Assembly (NCBI GenBank): GCA_010093705.1
Contig: MU006126.1
Location: 1-30,333, forward strand
DNA length: 30,333 nt
Reading direction: 5' to 3'
From: Patellaria atrata CBS 101060
Taxonomy: Eukaryota > Ascomycota > Dothideomycetes > Patellariales > Patellariaceae
Shown here in pieces: positions 19,712-29,309 of this stretch (within the stretch, counting starts at the first letter, position 1; every line of letters starts with the position of its first letter). The notes below the pieces were generated by a model. The model was not told where the DNA came from. It worked only from the letters and a program-made list of their open reading frames with translations, and did not search any database. The position numbers were made by a program, and so were the translations under genes.

Positions 19712-20830
19712 ATGGCGGCGATAAAGGAAAGCCCGACGCAAGCTGAGGAAGATAGACCGCATCCGAATCAAGATCAAATGGTATGAACTTGAGTAACTTG
19801 AATACTGACCAGCTTACTGACATCTATATAGAAGTCAATATGCTCTGAGCGCCCTCCACAAAAGTTGATCGTGGTGAAAAATGGCAACCATCGTCTTGAA
19901 TTGCCCATGAAAGGATTGGACACCTTGGAAGTGAGCGCTCTTTCTGTGATATTGACGGGTCGTTAATTTAATTAGGCGGCCGAGGAAGCATTCCTAAAGA
20001 CACAGTTCGGGCTCGATACCTGTTCCTTTTCGCATAATGGAAAAACTGTCAACGAGGAAGACTGGAAATTGCACCTTCAGGATAGTAGAGATTTAGAAGT
20101 TACCCTACTTCTTCCAAGTCAGAAGCTATCCGGTGATTACGTACCCGCGCCAGTACATGTGTACCCAGGACCTCCGCCTCCACTTCCACCTTTTCTCTCA
20201 GTTAAGCTCCACTATAATCAGAACACGCCTCTGAATTGGGAGTATGATCTTCCCTTTATCCGATCACCGGAAGACTTTCTTAAGCACACCGATCGCTTTA
20301 TATTAGCTTCTATGCCTGCACTCACACCGTCCATAAGCCCCAGCATCGCGATTATTATTGAAAACCCAAAACCGTTACCAAATCGCCTGAACTGTTACAA
20401 GGAGATTCTGATGAAGGGTCTTATTGACACTTGGTGTGATCGATTGGGTCAGCTTTGTTACTCACCTTCCGACGAGCCCGACACCTGCCGTGTGGTTATC
20501 GACCCAGTTCTTAGAGAGCCAAAGTTATATGAGCTATGTGTGAAAGAAGGACTTGCCCCAACGCTTTGGAGCATTCAATCGTCAGCAGCATCACGGTCTG
20601 ACAACCGTCATTACCGGCTTGTGCAAGCAGGTGATCTCGGAGGCGTATTGTACGAGATTTTTCATTGTGCTAACAAAAGAATCAATACCCATGCTACGTT
20701 CATGATTGTAGCCATATCGGAGCGTACCCTTGCATTAACAGAGACAATGGCGAGTATGGGAGCAAACGTGGAGTATTTAACACAGGCAGTGAAGGACGGC
20801 AGCTACATCAATAACTTGATGATTTACTGA
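19712..20830 (+). CDS. Three-exon orphan with possible ubiquitin-like N-terminal domain, 340 aa
   Basis: Exons 19712-19780, 19832-19930 and 19976-20830, with introns of 51 nt (branch TTACTGAC) and 45 nt, give 341 codons in phase. Residues about 34-95 alternate short hydrophobic strands with a helix (KLIVVKNGNHRLELPMKG, an AAEEAFLKTQFGL helix, CSFSHNGKTVNEEDW, DLEVTLLLP). This is the layout of a ubiquitin-like beta-grasp domain with its 'input, helix, x-GKxVxxxD' pattern. A proline-rich linker (YPGPPPPLPPF, about 114-124) follows, then a globular C-terminal region of about 215 residues with several Cys/Trp (WCDRLGQLCYSPSDEPDTC) and a closing helical segment. No catalytic motif is recognised. 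The domain guess rests on pattern only, with no close family recalled. The gene structure itself is sound. Confidence 0.72.
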
Positions 20831-21240
20831 ACTGGGGGACCTTTATGATTTCAGAGTTATTCTCACTTTAGGTTGTAACGTAAAGGCTAGAGCGTAGGTC
20901 TATTCACTACTTATCCAGAGCTCCGAGATTAGACATCAAGCAAAAGTTATAGTGAGTTAACATCCTAGATCTGTATCAACAATTTCCGTGTCAACCTTGC
21001 TAGAAGTATCTGTTCAACGCTGGACCGGGTTCTGAGTCCGATCTACTGTGGTAGCATGTTGTAAAGTGACGTTAGTGTCATCATTCAAACAATCTTTTGG
21101 TCTTCAATACCCGCTGTCGAGGCGTTCCACAATACCCTCATCCGCATTCCCGGTGGTCGATAGCTCGCGGGCACTCTCGCCATCGTTGGAGAGCTCTGGT
21201 CATATTAGAGACAGTTTCGGAGATTCTCGCACAAATAAAA
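20831..21240. other. Convergent 3' spacer
   Basis: It lies between the stops of the 340-aa gene (+) and the 105-aa gene (-). Plus-strand open frames near 21048-21251 are antisense to nothing real and lack motifs. No repeat or RNA gene is seen. Confidence 0.45.
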
Positions 21241-21604
21241 CTAACCCGTAGTTTTGAATTTAACTTTACTCATCCGCCAATGAATTACTCTATCGTTAAT
21301 TTGTGGCACACCTTCCTTGGTAAGACCTTCGTTGACTCGATCTAACAGAAGTTGTTGTTGGCGTCTTGGAACATCTTTCCATGACTTGATACCTGATAGT
21401 GCTTGTGCCCTATCAGAGTCCCAATACGGTTCCTCATTTAATACGAGTAAATCAGCTTCGGCTTTAGTGATAAACTATCGGTGATTAGAGCGATATTATA
21501 TAGGAACGGGAAGTAACTACCAGAAATTTTCTCCACGTAATCATATCAAAGCGTGTAGCAAGTCTAACATCAGAAGATGAGGACTTAGTTGTAATAAAGT
21601 CCAT
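21241..21604 (-). CDS. Small protein family member A, two exons, 105 aa
   Basis: Exon 1 (21604-21521, 28 codons from ATG GAC) and exon 2 (21474-21241, 78 codons with TAG) join in phase 0 over a 46-nt intron (GTAGTT...CGATAG). The intron follows directly after W-R-K-F-L. Neither exon shows up as a conventional start-to-stop frame, yet the spliced protein is complete. Motifs in order: W-RKFL (24-28), ITKAEADLL, EPYW (43-46), KSWKDVP (58-64), LLLDRVNEGL (69-78), HWRMSKVK (93-100). It aligns along its whole core with the 112-aa protein at 9072-9456, with one single-residue gap. It has Trp at conserved helix-like spacing, no membrane segment and no known catalytic residue. It may be a small helical nucleic-acid or protein-binding domain; that is inference. 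Confidence 0.7.
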
Positions 21605-22199
21605 GTTGCTGCTTTCCCTGTTTGCTATATGGTGTTAATGAGGTTGGTTAGGCGAAAATGGCGAAGATGGCGAAAATGGCGAAGATGGCGAAAAGTGCAA
21701 ACAGGACCACCTCCGCCTCCCGGACCTCAAAAAGAGGCTTAGGCGTGCGGCTAGTTCGAGCCGCTTCACAACGTATCCTACCGTGCAACCAACCGTAACT
21801 TATCTACCTTACTTTGTTATTGCCCAGAACAGCACCTCCTCTTAGTCTCGATATTCACGGAAGGAAGCATACTCCAACATTACATAAATAAACGCCCGTC
21901 GGAGCATTCGAGGTCAAAAGTCACGTCTTAAGCTGGGAAATCAGAACATCGTGTCAAGGTTCAGCGGGAACAACTGGAGTTATTATCTCGCTAGACTCGA
22001 CCATAGCTAAGTTGAACGGGAGTAGAGGCACTTGCAAAAAGAGCAACGTTGGCTAAAGATTTGGTAGGGAGACAATCCATTGCATTCAACTCTCTAAGTG
22101 TCTTACGTACGTACCCAAGTTTGAAGGTTGATTGTGGCATATTTGACTCCTTGGAAAAGCAACAACTTTCTAACGAGATACGTTAGCTTCGAATGTCCC
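21605..22199. other. Intergenic stretch with a 9-bp tandem repeat
   Basis: It lies upstream of the 105-aa gene and downstream of the DUF7924-like gene, both on the minus strand. Apart from the GCGAARATG repeat I found no exon, RNA gene or larger element. A GC-rich block (21705-21780) follows the repeat. Confidence 0.45.
21652..21697. repeat. 9-bp tandem repeat GCGAA(A/G)ATG, about five copies
   Basis: The copies alternate GCGAAAATG and GCGAAGATG, so the true period could be 18 bp. The last copy decays into GCGAAAAGTG. It starts about 50 bp upstream of the 105-aa gene's ATG and so lies in its likely promoter or leader. Confidence 0.8.
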
Positions 22200-23486
22200 T
22201 CATGTCTTCCGAGACTTTGCCCCACGCCTTCCTTTGCCGGTTCTGTTTGAATGGTTGCTAGACTGGCTTGGAGTGTGGTAAGCTGCATTATCTTCCACGA
22301 AGGCTTGCAGAAGCTCTTTGCGTTTCCTCGCTAAGCTCTCGCCAAACTCTTGCGCGTTACGTAGATGTTTGCACGCGTCTCGAAATGTATTATAGTCTTG
22401 AATTACATCATCGCGAATGACACGGTGTTGAGAGTACACTACATGTGGTTCAAAATTCCGGGAATCTACGATACATTAGCGATGTATGAAGAGGAATACT
22501 AAAAAGTCAACCTACCGCCGGAAGTTTCTATATCAGTACCATAGTTAGCGTATATATTTAGCTCGATTCCGTTGAAAGTCGCAGTGATAGCTTGAGTTTC
22601 CCCGTAAGGAGACGTCAAATTGGCTGGGTGTAAGTACGTTAAAGCGTATGCAGACTGAGCTACAGAACTGTGGGTCATCAGTGCGCCGTCATATCCAGCC
22701 TGGATCTCGGCTGTTTGAAGTCCTGCGCCCGTATTTTTGATCTCCACGGCGAAGGCAGGCATCATAAAATCGTAGTCTGAGGGTTGGACTTCACCCTCTA
22801 GCGTTTCTTTTGCTTCTTGAGGAAGATGTTCAGAAGTGTATGCCTCGAAAAAATCCGGCTTGGCATGAGGAAGCTCTCTTGTGAGTTCATTACACACATT
22901 GTTGAAGATGTGCTCCGAGTATTGGTTGTATCCGGGTGCCTTTGGTGTCTTAGCGAGCGTGGAGTAGAGCGTTGACTTGCAAGTTGCTTCGTTCTGTTTC
23001 TTGCTCGCAATCTCACGGTATCGCTCGAACTCCTCTTGGGTTGGTTGGGGAGATTCTCGCGACCGATCGAAATATTCTCGAACTTTTGCGATATCGCCGG
23101 GAGGTTTTGCGTAGGAGTAGCGATACTCCACATCATTTTTCAGTAGTTGTTGGCCAAATACGACACTGCTACTACTTGTAGTCCTGCTTCCGTTCGAGAT
23201 ACCAGTTGACGATCTCTTGCGGCTCCCCATGTCGATATCGTGAAGTTTAAGGTTATGCGCAGTCAGTCGAAATCGTTTTCGAAGGGGCGGAGTTGGATAC
23301 CGGTATTCGTCATTAATGCTTCCTGCATATATTAGAGACAGTACCTGGGAATCAGTGATACCGCAAACCTCTAGACCGAGTTGTTTCAGTATCCTCCTCA
23401 TCAGCTAGAACACGCTTTCGCTTGCGGTTTGAGGCAGGTTGAGCGAACCGCTTCGCCTTGCGGATAGTCTCTGAGCGCAACTGCAT
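22200..23486 (-). CDS. DUF7924-like fungal protein with PD-(D/E)XK-type core, 396 aa
   Basis: Exons 23486-23369, 23322-22516 and 22465-22200, with introns of 46 nt (branch CTAAT) and 50 nt (GTAGGT...ATCGTAG, branch CTAAT), give 397 codons in phase. The first ATG after an upstream in-frame stop opens MQLRSETIRKAKRF. A basic RKRKR lies at 22-26 (likely nuclear signal). A Ser-rich low-complexity stretch covers about 75-95. The core runs from about 190: KPDFFEAYT, then D224 of SDYDF, E233-x-K235 in AVEIKN, and Q247 in EIQAGYDGAL. This matches the order D...ExK...Q seen in PD-(D/E)XK nuclease-fold proteins. The C-terminus YNTFRDACKHLRNAQEFGESLARKRKELL resembles the closing helix of fungal DUF7924 proteins. 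Family placement is from memory of motif order; nuclease activity is inferred, and Pfam lists the family as function unknown. The gene looks intact. Confidence 0.82.
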
Positions 23487-25031
23487 CTTGATACCATCGA
23501 AGATGAAAGGGTGCGCTTTATAAATGAGGGGGACGGCTTAGATGAAAGATGAGGTGGACGTGGCGGGATGGCTCGGCGTTGTGCCAAGATAATAGAATCA
23601 ACGTACTGAGGTAAGGTATCCCTGTTCGCGCAGATATATCTGAAGAAGTTCACGGCAAGCGCTCACAATGTGCGTAACGCTTCGGAATCATTCTTGAGTT
23701 CATAATAAATCAACAGAAAAAAAGAAAAGACCGAAAATCCTCACCTCCTATGGGCCTAGTTCTAATAGGGAGTTCTGCAGCTAGAGGGTCGATACGGTTA
23801 ATTTTGTGTTAGCTATCATCTCCTCGTATGTAGCGATCCTCAGTATGAAAGTGAGTAATAATATCATGGAAGCCGCGAATATCGCTGACAATGCTAACAG
23901 AGACCTGCAAAAAGGACGCTATCATCGAATTGAGGGATACTTACCGATGGTGGGACCGCGAAAATGCTGCACATTATAGACGTATCGCTCTACGTAGGAA
24001 TACCACTCTATGCATGCACATGTGCGGCGGCACCCAAGAATGACTATATGTCCTCTATATCTGAGACGCAAGGGAGGATGCTCCTGGAAGAAGGCACGTT
24101 TCGACCCACGCTTGTGAGCAAACACGGGAGGAAGGGTCGATAATTGGATAGTTGGGGTGAAAGAGGGGAGGGTTCTATGGTCGGGATATGCAACGTCAAA
24201 AGCGGCAGCTGCTTAATCGGGCAGGTTTTAGATACATCCATCTAGGCCAGTAGCTTTATTGACGAAACGTTCGCGTCTTGCACTCCGTTATTGTGGCATT
24301 ATCACTGTTCCAGTAGGAGAAGAAAGCCACTCTCTCTGGATTAGGGCAAAAATCAAAGGATTGTTAGGCAATGACAAATAACTGTGACCTAGAGGCACTT
24401 CAAACGTACGGATTCAAGCTAAGTGAGTAGCTGAGAATGTCTTATCGTCCTCAAAACCTCGTCAATGAACGGAACACGCTGATTTAATCGGCCGGAAGGT
24501 GCTAGACTTTATTCGAGGACGGAAATACAGCAATCATGGAAGGTTGTAACGTAAGCGAGTCCTCCTTCGAGCCTACATAGCATATCTGCCGCCCAAATCG
24601 CAATAGTTTGGGCCTTTCGTTCCTTCCGCCCTCCGTGGAGCTTAGATGCTTGAATCAGAGTTTCGGACAGCCAGCAGCACTCCATTTGGATGACCACTAT
24701 GACCCTGAATGCTCTACTAGCCACAAGTCCAGCGGGTGACTTATCAAAGAGGTAGTCATGAAATACGACGAAGAGTAAAGGGGACACTCCAGGCTAGACT
24801 AACTCTATTACGCAGCAATGATCCTCCATGTCCTAACTCACACGCTGCCACAAAGGATCAAGGATTCCCAGAATTTCAGAATAAGCGGGTGCACTTTCCC
24901 GAGCCGTAGTAAGCAGGTCTGGGCAGAGGTTCTGTACGTGTATATAAGGCATAGAACCTGAAATCCGCGACGCAAACTTCCCTTCCACAAATTTTCGCCC
25001 CTTGCAATTCAGTCAAATCTCATACACCAGC
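23487..25031. other. Gene-poor stretch before the SANT gene
   Basis: The DUF7924-like gene's promoter probably lies at the left side. A minus-strand candidate (about 24125 to 23781) combines a basic frame, a GTAAGT donor near 23942 and a second piece with a clear membrane helix (SAIFAASMILLLTFIL), ending at 23781, but its first exon lacks an ATG and the acceptor is weak. A 92-codon minus frame (24787-24509) starts with GTG and shows no motif. The right end, from about 24820, belongs to the SANT duplication unit and contains its promoter, with TATATAA at 24941-24947. Confidence 0.4.
24941..24947 (+). promoter_or_regulatory. TATA box of the intact SANT gene
   Basis: TATATAA lies about 85 bp before the ATG at 25032. 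It is conserved at 28331-28340 in the second copy of the duplicated segment, in the same sequence context (TATATAAGGCA-AGAACCTG), supporting its use. Confidence 0.6.
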
Positions 25032-25706
25032 ATGGCCAAGCTCGCGAATCCCAGTCCAGCAAGTCTAATCCCATTCGTTTCTCCGTCTGGATATCCGAGT
25101 AGTCGACTTCAAGACAGGTCAATCAATTACTCGCTTTCTATTGCAAACTCCGACGGGGACACGAGTATGTGACAGCTTCTCACAAAAGATTTCTTTGCAG
25201 CTAACTAATAATCCATAGCATGTGCATCATATAATATCGCCAATCAACTCCACGCCCATACTCCTTCGGCGGTCTCTCCAAACGGACCCGGTAATGAAGT
25301 GATTCATTATTGCCGGTTCACGGTTCCAAAAGAGACGGAAGTCACTGTCACAATAGTTCGCTGTCCACACGGGTCTGCATTCTTGACCGAGGGGGTGACT
25401 GACGCTCAGCGTCACAACGTCACCAAAATCTCTCCAGACAGGTATCTGTGGATACAAGCGCGCGCTACGTGTGGAGAAAAGCCGCTCTCAAGGCGACGCG
25501 GAAGACCAAGGCGTCGTATTCGCGAACTGTGGACTGAACAGGAGATTGAATGCATGAAGAAAATAAAGAATAATGTAACTGAGGGCAATGGAATGGACTG
25601 GGATAGCATTTGCAAGAAGTTTCCAGGGCGAACTGGCCCTGCTGTGAAGACACGGTACTTACTCAACGCAATGCTCTTGAATCTGGCAAATGAGAAGGGC
25701 TCTTGA
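25032..25706 (+). CDS. Myb/SANT-like protein with AT-hook-like motif, 206 aa
   Basis: Exon 1 (25032-25164) and exon 2 (25219-25706), split by a 54-nt intron (GTATGT...CCATAG, branch CTAAC), give 207 codons in phase. The N-terminal 45 residues are Ser/Pro/Asn-rich (MAKLANPSPASL). The middle (about 75-125) has a beta-rich look with HYCRF, VTIVRCPHG and NVTKIS. A basic motif RRRGRPRRR (about 142-150) resembles an AT-hook. Residues about 150-200 form a SANT/Myb-like domain: LWTEQEIECMKKIK, MDWDSICKKFPGRT, AVKTRYLL. This has the WxxE...W..I...FPGRT..AV..RY spacing seen in many fungal regulators, so nuclear DNA binding is expected. The gene has a duplicate at 28.4 kb that carries an internal stop. 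No target is known. Confidence 0.85.
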
Positions 25707-26179
25707 TATGAACTCTTTGATATCGATTTTCTTTTGTCTGCGTTTATCAACTGCTTCCCTAGAGATTTTACTAGTACACTATCCCAATTTCTATCGTATT
25801 TCGAAGTATACTTTGCAATCCTACTTTACTCAACTCTGCCAACTCAGCAGATGGTTTCAACACCGCGATAATCGGAACGATAAGACCAAGAGCCATGCAA
25901 CCCTGCCTACTCGAAAGCGAGATATACAGGATTTACTGTGGGCCAGCTGAAGTACATAGTGTCATGAAAACACAATAATTTAGGCGTACTCATTGTGAAC
26001 AAGGGTTATGGTTAGAATTAGGAAGGCGCTTACGCGGGCGCTTGCGCAGATTTATCAGTTCTAGTTTCCAAGAACTTGAAACCGCAAAAACGTTTCGTGA
26101 AACAAGGTTCTTACCGTTCTCAGTAGAAACGCGCTTAACTGAACAATGTGTTCAACAGTTTAACCCAAAATCAAGAGCA
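25707..26179. other. Spacer between the SANT gene and the small C2H2 gene
   Basis: The left 110 bp are the 3' end of the duplicated segment. A frame open from 26042 runs in frame into the C2H2 gene at 26180 but lacks an ATG, so it may be a leader or the end of a spliced upstream exon. An 86-codon plus frame at 25690-25950 overlaps the SANT stop and has no motif. Confidence 0.4.
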
Positions 26180-26619
26180 ATGAAGGTAAAGATGCCTAAT
26201 AGTGCTATTTTCCAGTGCGCAGCTTGCAAAACTACTTTTAAAAGAAGATGGAATCTTCGACAGCACGAGAAGACTCACTTACTCGAGCGGACGCGATATA
26301 AGTGCGATGAACAGGACTGCACTAAAAGCTTCCTTAGAAAAGAGGAGTTAACGCGACATATCAACACAGTAAGTAATGTTTGTCGAGATAAGCAACAAAC
26401 TAAATATAATATATTTCTTTTATACAGGTCCATCTAGATAGAGAATTTCCGTTTGAATGCCGAAATTGCGGAAAGAAATACAATAGAAGTGATACTTTAT
26501 TAAGGTAGGCTTCAGTATCAGTTAAATAGTATAGATAATACTAATTAGATAGACATTTTAGAAACATCTGCTCACATATATCTAAGGTGGAAGTGAAAAT
26601 CGAATTACACGAGTCTTAA
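26180..26619 (+). CDS. Small C2H2/C2HC zinc-finger protein, three exons, 110 aa
   Basis: Exons 26180-26368, 26428-26504 and 26553-26619, with introns of 59 and 48 nt (branch CTAAT in the second), give 111 codons in phase. Three fingers fill the protein: FQCAACKTTFKRRWNLRQHEKTH; YKCDEQDCTKSFLRKEELTRHINT|VH, whose last His is supplied by exon 2; and FECRNCGKKYNRSDTLLR|HFRNIC, a C2HC-type finger completed by exon 3. The bars mark intron positions. The first two spacings fit C2H2 consensus, so nucleic-acid binding is expected. ATG at 26180 is the first in the frame; the open frame continues 138 nt upstream without an ATG, so an upstream spliced exon is possible. Proximity to LINE remnants (start about 210 bp downstream) suggests a repeat-rich site, and the short tail suggests it may be a remnant of a larger regulator. 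Confidence 0.75.
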
Positions 26620-26826
26620 CTCCATTAGAGTAGTCTTCCTCGCGAAAAGAGTCCATTTGATTAAGCTATCTATATATATTATACCTAAAATACATTCAAA
26701 GGATAACGTCGTGAAGAATGGAACCTTCATCGTCAATAATTCTAATTCGTAATCAACAGGTCATAATGATGAAACAGTAATCAGCTATCGCCTTCGGACA
26801 ATTCGGAGTATCTTTGATCACCGTTA

Positions 26827-28184
26827 ACCCTTGGAGAGAGCTACAAGCTGGCAAGATTTGCATAACATCTTGCGAACCATTTTGGGGACAGATCCAGGAG
26901 GACAGAACAAGGATAAGGAAAAAGCATCAAAGCAACATGATAAACTAATCAGAGACCTAGAATCAGGCATGAAGGATGGGCTGGTCAGTGCTTACTACAC
27001 TGATGGGTCAAAAGAAGGCAACAGAAATGCTGCAGGAGCATGCCAGATAGGAAACAATCAGCGCATTTTGTTTGCCAGCAACTGAAACTTAGGGGATAGC
27101 GTTGAGATTATGGATGCAGAGCTATTTGCCATCCTCAAAGCACTTGAAAGAGAAAAGACCCAACGTGAGAAGGGACAATCCATGCCAAAAACCTATGGGT
27201 TTTTGTGGACAGCCAGCAGCACTCAAGAGGCTACAAAAGAACAGCCTTGATGGAGGACAAGAATTAAGTGTGCTGATAACTGACCTATGCAATACTCTTA
27301 CCAATGAATGGGAAATGAAAATTACCTTCAGCTGGGTTCCTGGCCATAAGAACATCTTTGGGAATGACATAGCAGACAAGCTGGCTAAAAAGGGACTGGG
27401 CGGCAAGCCTATAGGCACTTCATTCACATCACTCAGTTATATTAAACGAAAATGCAAGGAAAAGATCTTATCTAATTGGAAACAAAGCTGGGAAGCTAAT
27501 AGCAAGAGACAAGGTAAACACTATACACGCATTTGCAGAGATCTTGTGCGTTTCTCACTCGGTATACCCAAATCCAATGTCCAGAAAAAGATTCAAGCAG
27601 CCTACTTTGAACTTAAGACTGGTATTGGATTCTTCAAGTCTTACTCTAAGGTGATTGGGAAAGATGAAGAAGGGAAGTGCTTCAGAGACTGTCAATCACT
27701 TCAAACACCAACACCCCTTATTTTACATTGTGCACACTACTCTAAAGAGAGTAAGGAAATCAGGAGGCAACTAAGATCAAAGCTAACAATACAAAGCTTT
27801 TTTGCACAAAGTTAGGCAAACAGGTGTTATTTAAGTATATAGCAAGAACTCCAATCTCTACTGCCAGATGGCTGATGCACGTAGGAGATGTAGACAGAGT
27901 CTACAGAAGATAACAAGATGTATGGCATATAACTGGAAATAGAAAAGAGATGGTAAAGAGGAAGAAAGATGGTTTCCAACAATTCCTTTATATGGAATTT
28001 AAACGTCCTAACTTTCCTTTGCATATAAAATATCAGTGGGTTAAGCCACTGAAGACTTCACTAAGCATATGAGGGCCCTGAAAAGGGATTTATGTATATA
28101 GGGAGTTGCGCCATAGCTTGAAGGCTGCATGCGCAGTATTGCAGATAATACAACACAAGGGAATAAAAAAAAAGAAAGAAAAAG
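26827..28184 (+). mobile_element. Tad1-like LINE, 5'-truncated copy A (RNase H and 3' end)
   Basis: A 3' fragment of a non-LTR retrotransposon. RNase H landmarks are visible: YTDGSK with its catalytic Asp near 26998, MDAELFAILKALE with the catalytic Glu near 27116, and the C-terminal PGHKNIFGNDIAD near 27335-27380. Downstream lies the zinc-knuckle-like region with LILHCAHYSKE (27715-27750), then a 3' untranslated part and an A-rich tail (28163-28184). Fungal LINEs with RNase H after the reverse transcriptase are typical of the Tad1 clade; the reverse transcriptase itself is missing here. The copy carries an in-frame stop near 27083 and at least two frame shifts (about 27200 and 27815), so it is dead. 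No target-site duplication was identified. Confidence 0.85.
28108..28134 (+). other. Conserved 3' stem-loop of LINE copy A
   Basis: GCGC ... GCGC forms the outer stem and AGCTT/AGGCT the inner stem, with one T-G pair. The same structure occurs in copy B at 29934-29961, with the T-G pair replaced by C-G. It sits just before the A-rich tail, where LINE reverse transcriptases often recognise their own RNA. Confidence 0.55.
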
Positions 28185-28220
28185 GGGTAGCTATGAAATA
28201 CAACGAACAGACTGAACCTA

Positions 28221-29300
28221 TTGATCCTCCATGCCCCTAATGGGATCGAGGATTCCTCAGCATTTCAAAAAAAAAGTGGCTGAACTTTGCCGCGCCGTAG
28301 GAAACAGGCGCTTGGCAGAAGTTTTGTGCGTATATATAAGGCACAGAACCTGCAAGCCGCGACACAAATTCCCCTTCCACAAATTTTCACCTCTTCTAAA
28401 TCAGTCAGGATTTCATATACCAGCATGGCCAATCTCGCGAACCCCAATCCAGCAAGCTGGATCCTACCTGTTTCTCAGTATGGAGATCAGAGCAGTGGTA
28501 GAATTCACGACAGACCAATCAATTGCTCGCCTTCTACTGCAAACTGCGACGGGAGCACGAGTACGTGTCAGCTTATCGCAACGATTTCTTTACAATTAAC
28601 CAATAGTCCATAGCTTGCGCATCACATAGTATCAATCAGTCCCCCGACCAGACCCCTTTGGTGGTCTCTCCAAGCGGACTGTGCAACGAAGTGATCTCTT
28701 ATAGCCGGGTCATGGTTCTAAAAGACACGGAAGTCATTACTACAGTAGTTCGCTGTCCAATCGGCCCTGTATCCTTGATGGAGACGGTGACTGACAGTCA
28801 AAGCCACATTGTTATCAAGGTCTCTTCAGACAAATGGCTGCTCATATAAGGGCGTAGGACGTGTCCAGAAAGGGGGGTAGATACGGCGCAAAGAGAAGAA
28901 AAAAGATTACCGAGGCGACGAGGCAGACCAAGGCGTCCTATCAACAAGCGATGGACTGAAGCCGAGCTTTTATGCATGAAGCATATGAAGATGGGAGTAC
29001 ATGAGGACCATGGAGTGGACTGGGAAAGCATTTACAAGGAGTTTCCTGAGCGATCTCCCGCTGCCGTGAAAGCACGGTACTACTTAACGCAATGCTCTTG
29101 ATTAAGGTAGCAGGGAAGGACTTTGGACCTTACCTCTTTGATATCTACGTTCCTTTGTCTTAGTACATCCAACTCTTCTCTGGTAGTGCAAAGGAAATCA
29201 GAGGTAGTGAGTAGTCGTTCGAGGCCACAGAAGCGGGTAGTGATTTTACTACTATAATACTCCAATCTTTATCGTAATTCCAATTTATCCTTTTATTGAG
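28221..29300 (+). repeat. Segmental duplication, copy 2 (interrupted SANT gene)
   Basis: Colinear with 24820-25815, including the TATA region (TATATATAAG at 28331-28340), leader, both exons, the intron and the 3' flank. It is bounded on the left by the A-rich tail of LINE copy A (ends 28184) and on the right by LINE copy B (starts about 29310), so both edges fall at LINE sequence. Confidence 0.75.
28425..29101 (+). pseudogene. Second SANT-like gene copy, stop before the DNA-binding domain
   Basis: Exon 1 (28425-28560) and exon 2, after a 53-nt intron (GTACGT...CCATAG) with the same position and phase as the intact copy, encode MANLANPNPASW... and continue colinear with the 206-aa protein. 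A TAA at 28847-28849 stands where the intact copy has CAA (ATA-CAA to ATA-TAA), giving a 123-aa product without the AT-hook-like and SANT parts. The frame beyond the stop stays open and conserved for over 80 codons (RRRGRPRR, RWTEAELLCMKHMK, FPERSPAAVKARYY). A one-base gap then shifts the last residues, ending at 29101. It is either a recent pseudogene or a gene for a truncated protein that keeps only the N-terminal region. The promoter and splice sites are intact. Confidence 0.8.
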
Positions 29301-29309
29301 AACAATCTG

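Larger units (their letters stand above)
24820..25815 (+). repeat. Segmental duplication, copy 1 (SANT gene with promoter)
   Basis: This segment matches 28221-29300 in the same orientation. Shared landmarks are GATCCTCCATG at the left edge, a TATATAAGGCA-AGAACCTG promoter block, CTTCCACAAATTTTC, the whole two-exon gene with its intron, and a 3' flank with CTCTTTGATATC and a TCCAAT-like / TATCGTA tail. Identity is moderate and mixed with small gaps, so the duplication is not recent. Confidence 0.75.

Noticed and set aside
23781-24125. Possible small membrane protein spliced across about 23942
   Set aside because: The second piece has a convincing helix, but the first has no ATG, the natural acceptor (TTTTTGCAG) leads to a stop and the alternative acceptor is weak. 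Mentioned in the intergenic entry only.
24509-24787. 92-codon minus-strand frame
   Set aside because: GTG start, in-frame stop just upstream, no motif, and it overlaps the approach to the duplicated SANT segment.
26042-26179. N-terminal extension of the small C2H2 protein
   Set aside because: The open frame lacks an ATG (begins at TTG), so I start the protein at 26180; an upstream spliced exon is possible but not found.
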